From an uncultured Candidatus Nemicrothrix sp. (GTDB lineage: Bacteria; Actinomycetota; Acidimicrobiia; Acidimicrobiales; Acidimicrobilacustridaceae): a stretch of DNA of 6,016 nucleotides. The position numbers and the translations under genes were made by a program. Below, piece after piece: positions 1 through 5,901 of this stretch (positions are counted from its first letter, which is position 1; each line of letters starts with the position of its first letter). Under the pieces are notes generated by a model, which did not search any database, had not been told where the DNA came from, and saw only the letters and a list, made by a program, of their open reading frames with translations. Location: the NCBI GenBank assembly GCA_903827085.1, contig CAIKHC010000137.1:1-6016 (forward strand), written 5' to 3'.

Positions 1-324
1 AGCACCAACTTCAGCGGTTGGCATGGACGTCAGTGGATGTAGTGCTGCTCGCAATGGATGCGTTGCCAAGACGTCGAGCCCGCGTGCTCCTGAAAGATGA
101 GCGACCACGGTTGTCTCAATTGGCGTAATCGAAGCAGCAACTTCCTCGATCGCTGCATCTGGCGTCGCGAGAAGCAAAAGATCTACATCTTTTGCAGCAT
201 CGACAAGAGGATCACCGCGGCGAACGGGTGCAAGCACCGTCCAGCCAACCTTCGTCAACGCACTCGAGAGTGCGCCACCGGCCCGACCCGACCCGACAAC
301 CCGGACCGAGTGGTTCGAGTTCAT
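1..324 (-). CDS. Rossmann-fold/DUF2520 oxidoreductase-like protein, N-terminal part (runs off the left edge)
   Basis: The first 108 residues are in the window and the reading frame is open to base 1. A dinucleotide-binding Rossmann motif GSGRAG (GxGxxG) lies at residues 11-16 after a short beta strand (VRVV). A second strand (residues 48-55, DLLLLATP) is followed by D56 and the pattern HLSGARGLDVL (76-86), then LHPL (95-98). This series is typical of the Rossmann-like plus DUF2520 family, which resembles NADP-dependent F420 oxidoreductases and ketopantoate reductases; the true substrate is not known. The ATG overlaps the folK stop as ATGA, so the start is well fixed and translation is probably coupled to folK. 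In Mycobacterium tuberculosis the homologue (Rv3603c) lies directly before panC, so pantothenate genes are expected to the left. The C-terminal DUF2520 helical domain is outside the window. Confidence 0.88.
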   Translation of the reverse strand, partial: MNSNHSVRVVGSGRAGGALSSALTKVGWTVLAPVRRGDPLVDAAKDVDLLLLATPDAAIEEVAASITPIETTVVAHLSGARGLDVLATHPLRAALHPLTSMPTAEVGA

Positions 325-785
325 CCCGGTTCGGCGTCGAGAGGTCCGACGCGATCCACATGGCCCTCGGCGCGATCGGCCCAATCGGGACCAGCGACAT
401 CGGGGGCAAGGTCGGCCAAAGGCGCCATCACAAAGCGACGCAATCGCATGCGTGGATGCGGCACTTCGAGATCGGGTTCCGCAACGGCGACACCATCGAT
501 CCAAATGATGTCGACATCGAGAGTGCGCGGACCCCAACGAACCGTACGAACGCGATTCGCCGCCGATTCCAACCGATGGCACACACCCAACAGTTCGCGC
601 GCGCTGAGATCGGTGTCGAGCTCAATGACGATATTGAGGAATGGTTCTTGATCGGGGCCACCGACCGGCTCTGTCCGATACACCGGCGACACGGCAACAA
701 CCGAGTCAAGAGAACTCACCGCTTCGCGAAGAAGCGACCATGATTCACCCATGTTCGAGCCGAGGCTCAGGAACGCTCGAGACAT
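321..785 (-). CDS. folK: 2-amino-4-hydroxy-6-hydroxymethyldihydropteridine pyrophosphokinase (HPPK)
   Basis: This cytosolic enzyme transfers pyrophosphate from ATP to 6-hydroxymethyl-7,8-dihydropterin, the step before dihydropteroate synthase. The 154-residue length is normal for the family. Visible landmarks are the N-terminal LSLGSNMG (6-13), YRTEPVGGPDQEPFLN (36-51) in the pterin-binding loop region, and the signature RWGPRTLDVDI (83-93), where D90 and D92 correspond to the two magnesium-binding aspartates. PHPRMRLRRFVMAPL (109-123) is the usual C-terminal motif. The ATG directly abuts the folB stop (TGAATG), and the TGA stop overlaps the next start as ATGA, so the gene is locked into the operon on both sides. 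All key residues are present and an active enzyme is expected. Confidence 0.97.
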   Translation of the reverse strand: MSRAFLSLGSNMGESWSLLREAVSSLDSVVAVSPVYRTEPVGGPDQEPFLNIVIELDTDLSARELLGVCHRLESAANRVRTVRWGPRTLDVDIIWIDGVAVAEPDLEVPHPRMRLRRFVMAPLADLAPDVAGPDWADRAEGHVDRVGPLDAEPG

Positions 786-1151
786 TCAGCGTCCCCGGAT
801 GATGGTCACGCCCGAAGTAGCCAGTGCCTGCGGCACCGGTGGGCGCAACTTCCGCACAGACACCGTGACACTCAGTGCACGCGGATCAGCGAGCACGGCA
901 TCGGCGATGTTCTGGGCGAGATGTTCAAGTAACTGCGGTGTTCCGGTAAGGATCACGTTTTCGACCGTTGCGGTAATAGCGCCGTAGTCGAGTGTGTCGT
1001 CGAGATTGTCCGACGCTCCTGCTGCAGAAAGATCAGCGACAACATCGAGATCGACCTCGAGGGGCTGTGCCCGCTCGCGTTCTTCAGGGAGCGCGCCACA
1101 AATGCCAGTGACGACAAGGTGGCGGAGTTCGATTCGATCATTCGGGGCCAT
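786..1151 (-). CDS. folB: Dihydroneopterin aldolase
   Basis: FolB splits 7,8-dihydroneopterin into 6-hydroxymethyl-7,8-dihydropterin and glycolaldehyde, feeding FolK encoded immediately after it. The 121-residue product shows the family pattern in order: a strand ending in GICGALPEER (16-25) with the conserved glutamates E23/E24, then Q29, DLDV (34-37), LDYGAI (54-59), a helix with LLEHLAQNIADAV (74-86) carrying the pterin-anchoring glutamate E76, and SVRKLRPPVP (98-107), where K101 is the expected catalytic lysine. Position 18 is cysteine where many homologues carry histidine or another polar or aromatic residue before the glycine; this is probably neutral. The ATG lies 17 bases after the stop of the phosphatase-like gene, with only a weak GGAG upstream. 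The enzyme should form an octamer, as is known for the family. Confidence 0.96.
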   Translation of the reverse strand: MAPNDRIELRHLVVTGICGALPEERERAQPLEVDLDVVADLSAAGASDNLDDTLDYGAITATVENVILTGTPQLLEHLAQNIADAVLADPRALSVTVSVRKLRPPVPQALATSGVTIIRGR

Positions 1152-1168
1152 GGGAGATGCGCTCCGGG

Positions 1169-1690
1169 TCAGGAAGACGGCGGGGGGATCGTCAGTGAAA
1201 TCGCAACCAGTTCTCGGCCGGTCGGGCCGAGCTGGCGCTGTGTCAGCTGTTCGATCACGGTAACAACGCGGGGAGGAGTTTCGACCAAGCCGTTCCAGAG
1301 CAGATAGCCGGCGATAAGACCACAGACTCGGTCGCTGAGTTCTTCAGCATGGATGAGAATTCGCTCACCCCGCTCGAGGAGCGTACGGAGTTCGGCGAAG
1401 AAGGCAGTTTCGAAGATGCCGAGATCGTCTTCGGGAACTGGGCGGTGACGCCACACCACACCGAGTTCGTCGTAATTGTGGAGATTCAGCGGTGCCGCGA
1501 TCATCGAGATGACGCAGGTGAAGCCCTGTTCGCGAACCCAGATGATTTCTTCTTGGCGACGAACCTTGCGATGGTTGGCGCCATAGCCACCGGGTCGCTC
1601 ACAGACGGCGAGTCGCTCAGCGATCACCCAGTGAAAATTGCGGGGGCGGATCCCCTGCGCCCACTTCCCTTTACTGGCCACGGCGCTCAT
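1169..1690 (-). CDS. Dual-specificity-phosphatase-like protein lacking the catalytic cysteine (probable pseudophosphatase)
   Basis: The 173-residue product resembles compact dual-specificity/tyrosine phosphatases. PRNFHWVIAERLAVCERPG (16-34) matches the family's opening 'NFxWVixgrLAgxxRPG' pattern. A helix and the strand CVISMI (59-64) follow, then WRHRPVPEDDLG (80-91), which corresponds to the general-acid loop with E87/D88/D89. ILIHAEELSDRVCGLIAGYLL (111-131) lies where the phosphate-binding loop HCx5R should be: H114 and R121 are spaced exactly right, but position 115 is alanine (codon GCT) and the usual loop glycine is leucine. Without the cysteine the standard thiol-phosphate chemistry is not possible, so a binding or regulatory role is more likely; that is inference. 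The ATG overlaps the folP stop as ATGA, which fixes the start and implies co-translation. A longer reading frame opens further upstream but only inside folP. M. tuberculosis has no such gene between folP and folB. The fold assignment is by eye and moderately firm. Confidence 0.78.
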   Translation of the reverse strand: MSAVASKGKWAQGIRPRNFHWVIAERLAVCERPGGYGANHRKVRRQEEIIWVREQGFTCVISMIAAPLNLHNYDELGVVWRHRPVPEDDLGIFETAFFAELRTLLERGERILIHAEELSDRVCGLIAGYLLWNGLVETPPRVVTVIEQLTQRQLGPTGRELVAISLTIPPPSS

Positions 1691-2508
1691 GCTGCCACGA
1701 CTTTGGCCGCTTGGATGGCGCTTCTGACGTCGTGAGCGCGAATCATGCTTGCTCCGGCGTGCATTGCCCACACCTCAGTGGCGATCGAACCGGCCAACCG
1801 ATCGTCGGCGGGAACGATGTCGGTAGAACCATCAGAAGTGGCAAGGAGCCGTCCCAGCATTGCCTTTCTGGACGTTCCGACCATCACCGGCCAACCCAAT
1901 TCGACGACGCTATCAAGGTGCGCGAGCAGCGCCAGATTGTGGGCGTCGGTCTTCCCAAACCCAAATCCAGGATCGACCCAAATTTCTTTTACTCCGGCCT
2001 CTGAAGCAGCCGTTGCGCGCTCGCGAAGGAACGAACACACCTCCGACACGACATCGTCATAGTGAGGATTGGCCTGCATCGTGCCGGGCTCGCCTTGCAT
2101 ATGCATCGCGATCCATCCGACGCCGAGCTCGGCCGCAACCGGCCAGAGCGAGGCAGAAACATCGTTAATGAGGGTCGCGCCTGCAGCCACCGCAGCGCGC
2201 GCCACCTCGGCATGGCGGGTGTCGATACTGAGACGACAACGACCCCTCAATCCTTCGAGAACCGGGATGACACGTGCGAGTTCAGTTTCAGCATCAACAG
2301 GCGCTGCGCCTGGTCGAGTGGACTCGCCGCCAATGTCGAGAATCGATGCGCCCTCTTCGATCAGCGAAAGTCCGTGAGCGATCGCCGAAGCCGGCTCGAG
2401 GAACTTTCCACCGTCACTAAACGAATCAGGAGTGACATTCACGATTCCCATGACCAAGGGAACCGTTGCCGGAGTGCCAACTCCGAGTCGGGGAACGACG
2501 TCGGCCAC
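1687..2508 (-). CDS. folP: Dihydropteroate synthase
   Basis: This enzyme condenses hydroxymethyl-dihydropterin pyrophosphate with p-aminobenzoate to 7,8-dihydropteroate and is the sulfonamide target. The 273-residue TIM-barrel protein shows all the signatures: MGIVNVTPDSFSDGG (20-34), with N24 as the expected metal/pyrophosphate ligand and a mobile loop; DIGGESTRPGA (58-68), the second loop where S63-P66 contact the sulfa/pABA site; SIDT; NDVSA; MHMQGEPGTMQ; DPGFGFGKT; GTSRKAMLG, with the pterin-binding lysine; and near the end IRAHDV, with the conserved Arg and His (usually RVHDV). The start is a GTG three bases after the folE stop; the next in-frame ATG is M20 inside the first motif and is too late. 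The stop overlaps the next ATG. Nothing suggests loss of function or an obvious resistance-type insertion in the second loop. Confidence 0.97.
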   Translation of the reverse strand: MADVVPRLGVGTPATVPLVMGIVNVTPDSFSDGGKFLEPASAIAHGLSLIEEGASILDIGGESTRPGAAPVDAETELARVIPVLEGLRGRCRLSIDTRHAEVARAAVAAGATLINDVSASLWPVAAELGVGWIAMHMQGEPGTMQANPHYDDVVSEVCSFLRERATAASEAGVKEIWVDPGFGFGKTDAHNLALLAHLDSVVELGWPVMVGTSRKAMLGRLLATSDGSTDIVPADDRLAGSIATEVWAMHAGASMIRAHDVRSAIQAAKVVAA

Positions 2509-2511
2509 GAT

Positions 2512-3084
2512 TTAGTCGCGAGCGATGAATCGCATCGCTTCGAATCGAGTGGCGGCGCTTTCGCGGAAAAGCCCGCGCACTGCAGACGTAACGGTGGTCG
2601 AACCTGGCTTACGAACACCGCGCATCGACATGCACAGATGCTCTGCCTCAATAACGACCAGCACGCCACGCGGCGCCAGCGTTGTTTCGAGTTCGTCGGC
2701 GATCTGCGCGGTGAGTCGTTCTTGCACCTGCGGACGCTTTGCGTAGGCATCGACCAAACGAGCGATTTTTGAAAGACCAGTCACGCGACCATCGTTGCCA
2801 GGGATGTAGGCAACATGGGCCTTACCCATGAACGGAACGAGATGGTGTTCGCACATTGAGGTGAGTGCGATGTCACGCACCATCACCATCTCGTCGTGGT
2901 TGGCCTCGAACATCACCTGAAGGTGACTGCGGGGATCGTCACGAAGGCCGGCGAAGACCTCGGCGTACATGCGCGCCACGCGGTCAGGCGTGTCTTGCAG
3001 GCCATCACGACCGGGATCCTCGCCAATGGCGATGAGGATCTCTTTCACAGCAGCTGAGATTCGGGGAAGATCGATTGGCTCCAT
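2512..3084 (-). CDS. folE: GTP cyclohydrolase I (FolE, type IA)
   Basis: FolE opens the guanine ring of GTP to give 7,8-dihydroneopterin triphosphate, the first step of folate synthesis. The 190-residue form is a normal bacterial length. [18 protein letters not shown] (27-44) is the standard N-terminal helix motif. [20 protein letters not shown] (76-95) contains zinc ligands C78 and H81 and the catalytic H80. [20 protein letters not shown] (103-122) is the substrate-contact segment. [17 protein letters not shown] (146-162) supplies the third zinc ligand C151 and the catalytic H149. The ATG at 3084 was chosen because AGGAG lies six bases upstream; the frame stays open a further ten codons to a TTG at 3114, but that start lacks such a site. 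It follows the only sizeable intergenic gap in the window and may be the first gene of a separate transcript. folP begins three bases after its stop. Confidence 0.97.
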   Translation of the reverse strand: MEPIDLPRISAAVKEILIAIGEDPGRDGLQDTPDRVARMYAEVFAGLRDDPRSHLQVMFEANHDEMVMVRDIALTSMCEHHLVPFMGKAHVAYIPGNDGRVTGLSKIARLVDAYAKRPQVQERLTAQIADELETTLAPRGVLVVIEAEHLCMSMRGVRKPGSTTVTSAVRGLFRESAATRFEAMRFIARD

Positions 3085-3090
3085 CACGGT

Positions 3091-3095
3091 CTCCT
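3091..3095 (-). promoter_or_regulatory. Ribosome binding site of folE
   Basis: The minus strand reads AGGAG, then six bases (ACCGTG), then the folE ATG. It is the clearest Shine-Dalgarno site in the window and decides between the ATG and the upstream TTG start. The GTG immediately before the ATG is a possible in-frame alternative but would be too close to the site. Confidence 0.75.
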
Positions 3096-3129
3096 GACGA
3101 GGGGACAAGAACAAAGACGAGTATCACGC

Positions 3130-3148
3130 GGAAATCGTAGTGATTCCC
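3130..3148 (-). other. Short hairpin in the hpt-folE gap
   Basis: On the minus strand GGGAATC and GATTTCC can form a seven-pair stem (one G-U pair) around the five-base loop ACTAC. It starts about 14 bases after the hpt stop and ends 45 bases before the folE ATG. No run of T follows, so a simple intrinsic terminator is not supported. It could be a weak processing or attenuation element, or chance. I found no convincing -35/-10 promoter in the 78-base gap; GATACT just downstream is only a partial match to a -10 box with no good -35. Confidence 0.25.
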
Positions 3149-3162
3149 GATTCAGCAACGAA

Positions 3163-3744
3163 TCAGTGACCGCTTCCGGGGCCCACATAGACCCGAAGGT
3201 CGTCGAGGTTGCGGTAACGCTCAGCGACATCGAGGCCGTACCCGACCACAAACTCGTCGGGGAGACGAAAGCCTACGTAGCGAAGATCGGGTTCCACCTT
3301 CTGCATGCCCTCTTTGAGAAGAAGCGCACACACCTCAAGGCTGGCTGGGTGCCGGGCGGCAAGGTTCTTGCGGAGGTAGTTGAGCGTGAGCCCACTATCG
3401 ACAATGTCTTCGATGATGATGACATCGCGCCCGGTGAGATCGATATCGAGGTCCTTGACGATGCGAACGACACCGCTGGTCTTCGTTGCCGTGCCGTAGG
3501 ACGACACCGCCATGAAGTCGAGTTCGACGGGCAGCGCAATCGCGCGGGAGATGTCGGCCATGAACATGACTGCGCCCTTTAGAACCGCGATGAGCAACGG
3601 GGCTCGGCCGGCGTAGTCGGCAGTGATCTCTTTGCCCAATTCAGCGATCCGTTGCTGAATGGCTTCGTGGGTGACGAGGATCTGACCGAGATGGGGATCG
3701 ACATCGGGATGCGGATGTTCATTACCGGACGCGCTTTGGGTCAC
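3163..3744 (-). CDS. hpt: Hypoxanthine(-guanine) phosphoribosyltransferase
   Basis: This purine-salvage enzyme joins PRPP with hypoxanthine or guanine to make IMP or GMP in the cytosol. The 193-residue product carries the type I PRTase features: LLIAVLKGAVMFMADI (50-65), with K56-G57 of the PPi loop; ELDFMAVSSYG (74-84), with the conserved Ser-Tyr pair of the flexible loop; the PRPP-binding signature IIIEDIVDSGLTL (109-121), with the catalytic acidic residues E112/D113; K144, which is expected to contact the purine O6; and FVVGYGLDVAERYRNL (165-180). The start is GTG at 3744, 21 bases after the tilS stop. No strong ribosome binding site is visible, and about 14 residues precede the usual family start (DxDPxLGxIL), so the exact N-terminus is less certain. 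The tilS-hpt pairing is widespread in bacteria. In mycobacteria ftsH follows; here folE does. Confidence 0.96.
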   Translation of the reverse strand: MTQSASGNEHPHPDVDPHLGQILVTHEAIQQRIAELGKEITADYAGRAPLLIAVLKGAVMFMADISRAIALPVELDFMAVSSYGTATKTSGVVRIVKDLDIDLTGRDVIIIEDIVDSGLTLNYLRKNLAARHPASLEVCALLLKEGMQKVEPDLRYVGFRLPDEFVVGYGLDVAERYRNLDDLRVYVGPGSGH

Positions 3745-3765
3745 GCGGCGAATGTAGTGCAGTCC

Positions 3766-4659
3766 TCAGGCCTTCGGTGTCGTCACGATGCGAAGTTTTC
3801 CTGCGGTGCGTTCGACGCGACGGTTTCGACCCAATTCGGTTGCGACCGCATCGCCTCGAACCACCGCCATCACGCGATCGATTGTTGCGGCGTCGGGCGG
3901 ATGGCGTTCTTCGGTACCGGTTCGCAACCATTCGCGAAGTGCGACGCGCGCCACAACCTCTGGAACTTCTCGGAGCACTCGCGTATCGGTTGGATCAAGT
4001 TGGGCGGCTTCCAACTTCAGATAGTCAGCTACCGACGCAAAGACATCGGCCTGACGATCAAGAATCGGCACGAGATCACGGCCGGCGATGTCGGTCAAAA
4101 GTGGAAGGACTTCGTGACGAATGCGATTCCGCACAAACATCGGGTCGGCATTACTGGGATCGAAAAACGGTTCAATCCCTTCGATCTCACAGACCCGTTC
4201 GGTGTCGGACCTTCGCAGATTGAGGATCGGGTGACGGAAGCCGGGGCGGATGGAGGCCAAGCCATCAGGGCCCGCACCTCGCAACAGATTGACGATCATC
4301 GTCTCGGCCCGATCATCGCTCGTGTGACCAAGCGCAGCATCAGGGCCGAGCACTGCATGCCGGGCCGACCGCGCGCGGGCTTCAAGGTTCGGGCCAGTTT
4401 CGACGACCACCGTCTCGGCACGAAAAGCGGCACCAATTCGTTCAGCGACTGCTCGCACGCGATTCGATTCGGTTTCGGAGCCGGGACGCAACCCGTGATC
4501 GACATGCACCGCAGTGACGTCGCAACCTGAAGCAACTGCCAACACCAATAACGCCATCGAGTCGGCTCCACCCGACACGCCACACACCAATGGTGTTCCC
4601 GCAGGTGGGAATGTGCATCGATTCAGGAACGCACCATGACGTTCAGCGAGCGAACTCAA
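3766..4659 (-). CDS. tilS: tRNA(Ile)-lysidine synthase
   Basis: TilS uses ATP to attach lysine to C34 of the CAU-anticodon tRNA-Ile, which makes it read AUA. With the chosen TTG start the product is 297 residues. The PP-loop ATP site SGGADS is at 29-34, as expected for actinobacterial TilS. HVDHGLRPGSE (52-62), EARARSARH (93-101), GHTSDDRAET (111-120; the family usually has DDQAET, here Q117 is Arg) and FVRNRIRHEVLPLL (175-188) follow in the correct order, then a short helical C-terminal region. The stretch between EARARSAR and the GHTSDD motif looks a few residues shorter than usual. The frame is open upstream to an ATG at 4839, but that extension lies inside the metalloprotease gene and does not resemble TilS. 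The TTG sits 16 bases after the metalloprotease stop and has no strong ribosome site; a TTG or CTG slightly upstream, overlapping that stop, is possible. Function is certain, start moderate. Confidence 0.93.
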   Translation of the reverse strand: MSSLAERHGAFLNRCTFPPAGTPLVCGVSGGADSMALLVLAVASGCDVTAVHVDHGLRPGSETESNRVRAVAERIGAAFRAETVVVETGPNLEARARSARHAVLGPDAALGHTSDDRAETMIVNLLRGAGPDGLASIRPGFRHPILNLRRSDTERVCEIEGIEPFFDPSNADPMFVRNRIRHEVLPLLTDIAGRDLVPILDRQADVFASVADYLKLEAAQLDPTDTRVLREVPEVVARVALREWLRTGTEERHPPDAATIDRVMAVVRGDAVATELGRNRRVERTAGKLRIVTTPKA

Positions 4660-4675
4660 AGCAGGTCGATTTCGC

Positions 4676-5749
4676 TTAGCCAGCAACCGGAAGCGCTGCG
4701 CCCATGCGATCGATCCACCGCTGTGGGTCACGGATCTCGAGAATGCTCGGAAGGTTCTCGGGACCTTCCCATGCCCGTGACAACAACTGCTGACCGCCGG
4801 CACGCTCGACATCGGTGATGAACGCTTCGCCCTGCGCATATTGGGCCAACTTTGCCTGCAGGCCGATGAGTTGCTGAAAGATACGCGTCATTCCGCGAGC
4901 CGATTCGCGTCGTTCGCGCAAGACCTTTCCGAATCGATCGGCACTGGGTACGAAATCCTGGCCAGCGCGATCCATCGTGATGTCTCCGTGCCCTTCGAGA
5001 AGGCTCATCATTCCGCTCACTTGGTCGAGCACTGCGCGTTGTTCAGGACTCGCGATGAGAGTCATCAGTCCACCGTCGGCCAATGGCTTTTGGCCCGACC
5101 GGAATGCTGTTGTCACGCGCGAAATGGTTTCGCTCATTTTTGCGGGATCGGGATCGATCGTGTTCATCGTCTCGTGAACAAGACCAAGGAAGTGTTCGCG
5201 CAACCATGGAACACCAGTGAATTGAGCTCGATGCGTTACCTCGTGCAAGGCCAACCACATTCGAAACTCTTCTGGCGGAAACGCAAACTGCTTTTCCAGC
5301 GCAAGCACATTTGGTCCGACGTAATAGACGATGTCCTGATCTTGCGGATTTTCTTCTTCGATCACCAGAAGGTCGTACTGCCCCAACACACGAGCTGACA
5401 TCCAGCCCAACATCACACCAAGTTCTGCGCCCGCGAGTCGTGCAGTGATCGGAGCGACACGACTCGACGACACGCGATCGCCGAACTTGTCGAGCATCGG
5501 TGCCAACAACCGTTGGAACGACGCGAGGTTGGCGCGAATCCAGCCAGGTCGATCAGTCACTCGGGCACGAGCCGGACCAGCAAGTGACCGAAGCCCGGTC
5601 TCTTGTGCGACAAGTTCTTCCGCAACAGCAGTCAGCCGGTCGAAGTCAGGCTGTAGCGATTGATAGTGATAACTGGCGGCGAAGGGATCCTTCTTGGCGG
5701 TACGGATCGCGACCTTTTCGGCCACACCCCAATCGACCGCCGCGGCCAC
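4676..5749 (-). CDS. Zincin_2-type zinc-dependent metalloprotease (DUF2342, 'F420 biosynthesis-associated' family)
   Basis: From the GTG start the protein has 357 residues. It opens with VDWGVAEKVA (5-14), matching the VDW start of the family. A helical region GWIRANLASFQRLLAP (69-84) and a conserved hydrophobic stretch ending in YDLLVIEE (125-132) follow. WLALHEVTHRAQFTGVPWL (165-183) holds the HExxH zinc-binding catalytic motif at 169-173. MMSLLEGHGDITMD (247-260) is the second conserved motif; its E252 is the likely third zinc ligand by comparison with other zincins. The family is found mainly in actinobacteria, and its substrate is unknown; the F420 label comes from phylogenetic co-occurrence, not chemistry. 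The homologue sits beside tilS in M. tuberculosis (Rv3626c), as here. No signal peptide or membrane segment is visible, so it is probably cytosolic. The frame extends to an ATG at 5857, overlapping the small upstream gene, but those residues look non-native. The GTG lies five bases after that gene's stop. Confidence 0.88.
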   Translation of the reverse strand: MAAAVDWGVAEKVAIRTAKKDPFAASYHYQSLQPDFDRLTAVAEELVAQETGLRSLAGPARARVTDRPGWIRANLASFQRLLAPMLDKFGDRVSSSRVAPITARLAGAELGVMLGWMSARVLGQYDLLVIEEENPQDQDIVYYVGPNVLALEKQFAFPPEEFRMWLALHEVTHRAQFTGVPWLREHFLGLVHETMNTIDPDPAKMSETISRVTTAFRSGQKPLADGGLMTLIASPEQRAVLDQVSGMMSLLEGHGDITMDRAGQDFVPSADRFGKVLRERRESARGMTRIFQQLIGLQAKLAQYAQGEAFITDVERAGGQQLLSRAWEGPENLPSILEIRDPQRWIDRMGAALPVAG

Positions 5750-5754
5750 GTTGC

Positions 5755-5889
5755 TCAGCGCTTGGGATAGCGGGGAGCGACGACCTTCTTCAGGTACAGG
5801 CCAATGATGACCACCACAATGAGGATCGTCGGCAGCAGAAGCGCCGGAGCAATCCAAAACGCCCAGACCTGTGCGAGCAGAAGTTCCAT
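5755..5889 (-). CDS. Small single-pass membrane protein (44 residues), function unknown
   Basis: The product has one strongly hydrophobic segment, roughly residues 10-33 (including PALLLPTILIVVVIIGLYL), followed by a basic tail with KK, R, K and R in the last eleven residues. By the positive-inside rule the C-terminus faces the cytoplasm. Support for a real gene is: an AGGA site eight bases before the ATG, the site overlapping the stop of the upstream gene, a stop five bases before the metalloprotease GTG, and a coherent membrane topology. I do not recognise a family. An in-frame start 17 codons upstream (5940) would overlap the preceding gene and has no comparable ribosome site. The tight packing suggests co-expression with the metalloprotease, and a membrane anchor or partner role is conceivable but unproven. 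Confidence 0.6.
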   Translation of the reverse strand: MELLLAQVWAFWIAPALLLPTILIVVVIIGLYLKKVVAPRYPKR

Positions 5890-5897
5890 GGGAAAGA

Positions 5898-5901
5898 TCC
5901 T
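5898..5901 (-). promoter_or_regulatory. Ribosome binding site of the small membrane protein gene
   Basis: The minus strand reads AGGA, then eight bases, then ATG. The site overlaps the TAG stop of the preceding gene (5900-5902). This arrangement suggests the small gene is translated as part of the same transcript, and it supports the 44-residue start over a longer one. Confidence 0.5.

Noticed and set aside
281..297. Tandem CCCGA repeat
   Set aside because: On the minus strand it encodes the glycine-rich Rossmann motif VGSGRAG, so it is explained by codon choice and is not a repeat element.
97..743. Two overlapping plus-strand frames of about 184 codons
   Set aside because: They are antisense to folK and the DUF2520 gene. 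They are rich in Arg/Ser/Thr with no family pattern, as expected for shadows of GC-rich genes.
1690..1771. Longer N-terminus for the phosphatase-like protein
   Set aside because: The extension lies entirely inside the 3' end of folP and is Arg/Ser-rich. The ATGA-coupled ATG at 1690 gives a normal-looking start to the fold.
2062..2772. A 236-codon open frame on the plus strand
   Set aside because: It is antisense to folP and folE, both of which have complete catalytic motifs. No recognisable domain or ribosome site supports it.
3652..4530. A 292-codon open frame on the plus strand
   Set aside because: It lies antisense to tilS and the start of hpt, whose protein motifs are unmistakable. Its translation shows no family pattern or domain and has the composition expected of an antisense shadow.
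4660..4839. 60-residue N-terminal extension of TilS
   Set aside because: It overlaps the conserved C-terminus of the metalloprotease, does not resemble TilS, and would move the SGGADS motif far from its usual place near residue 30.
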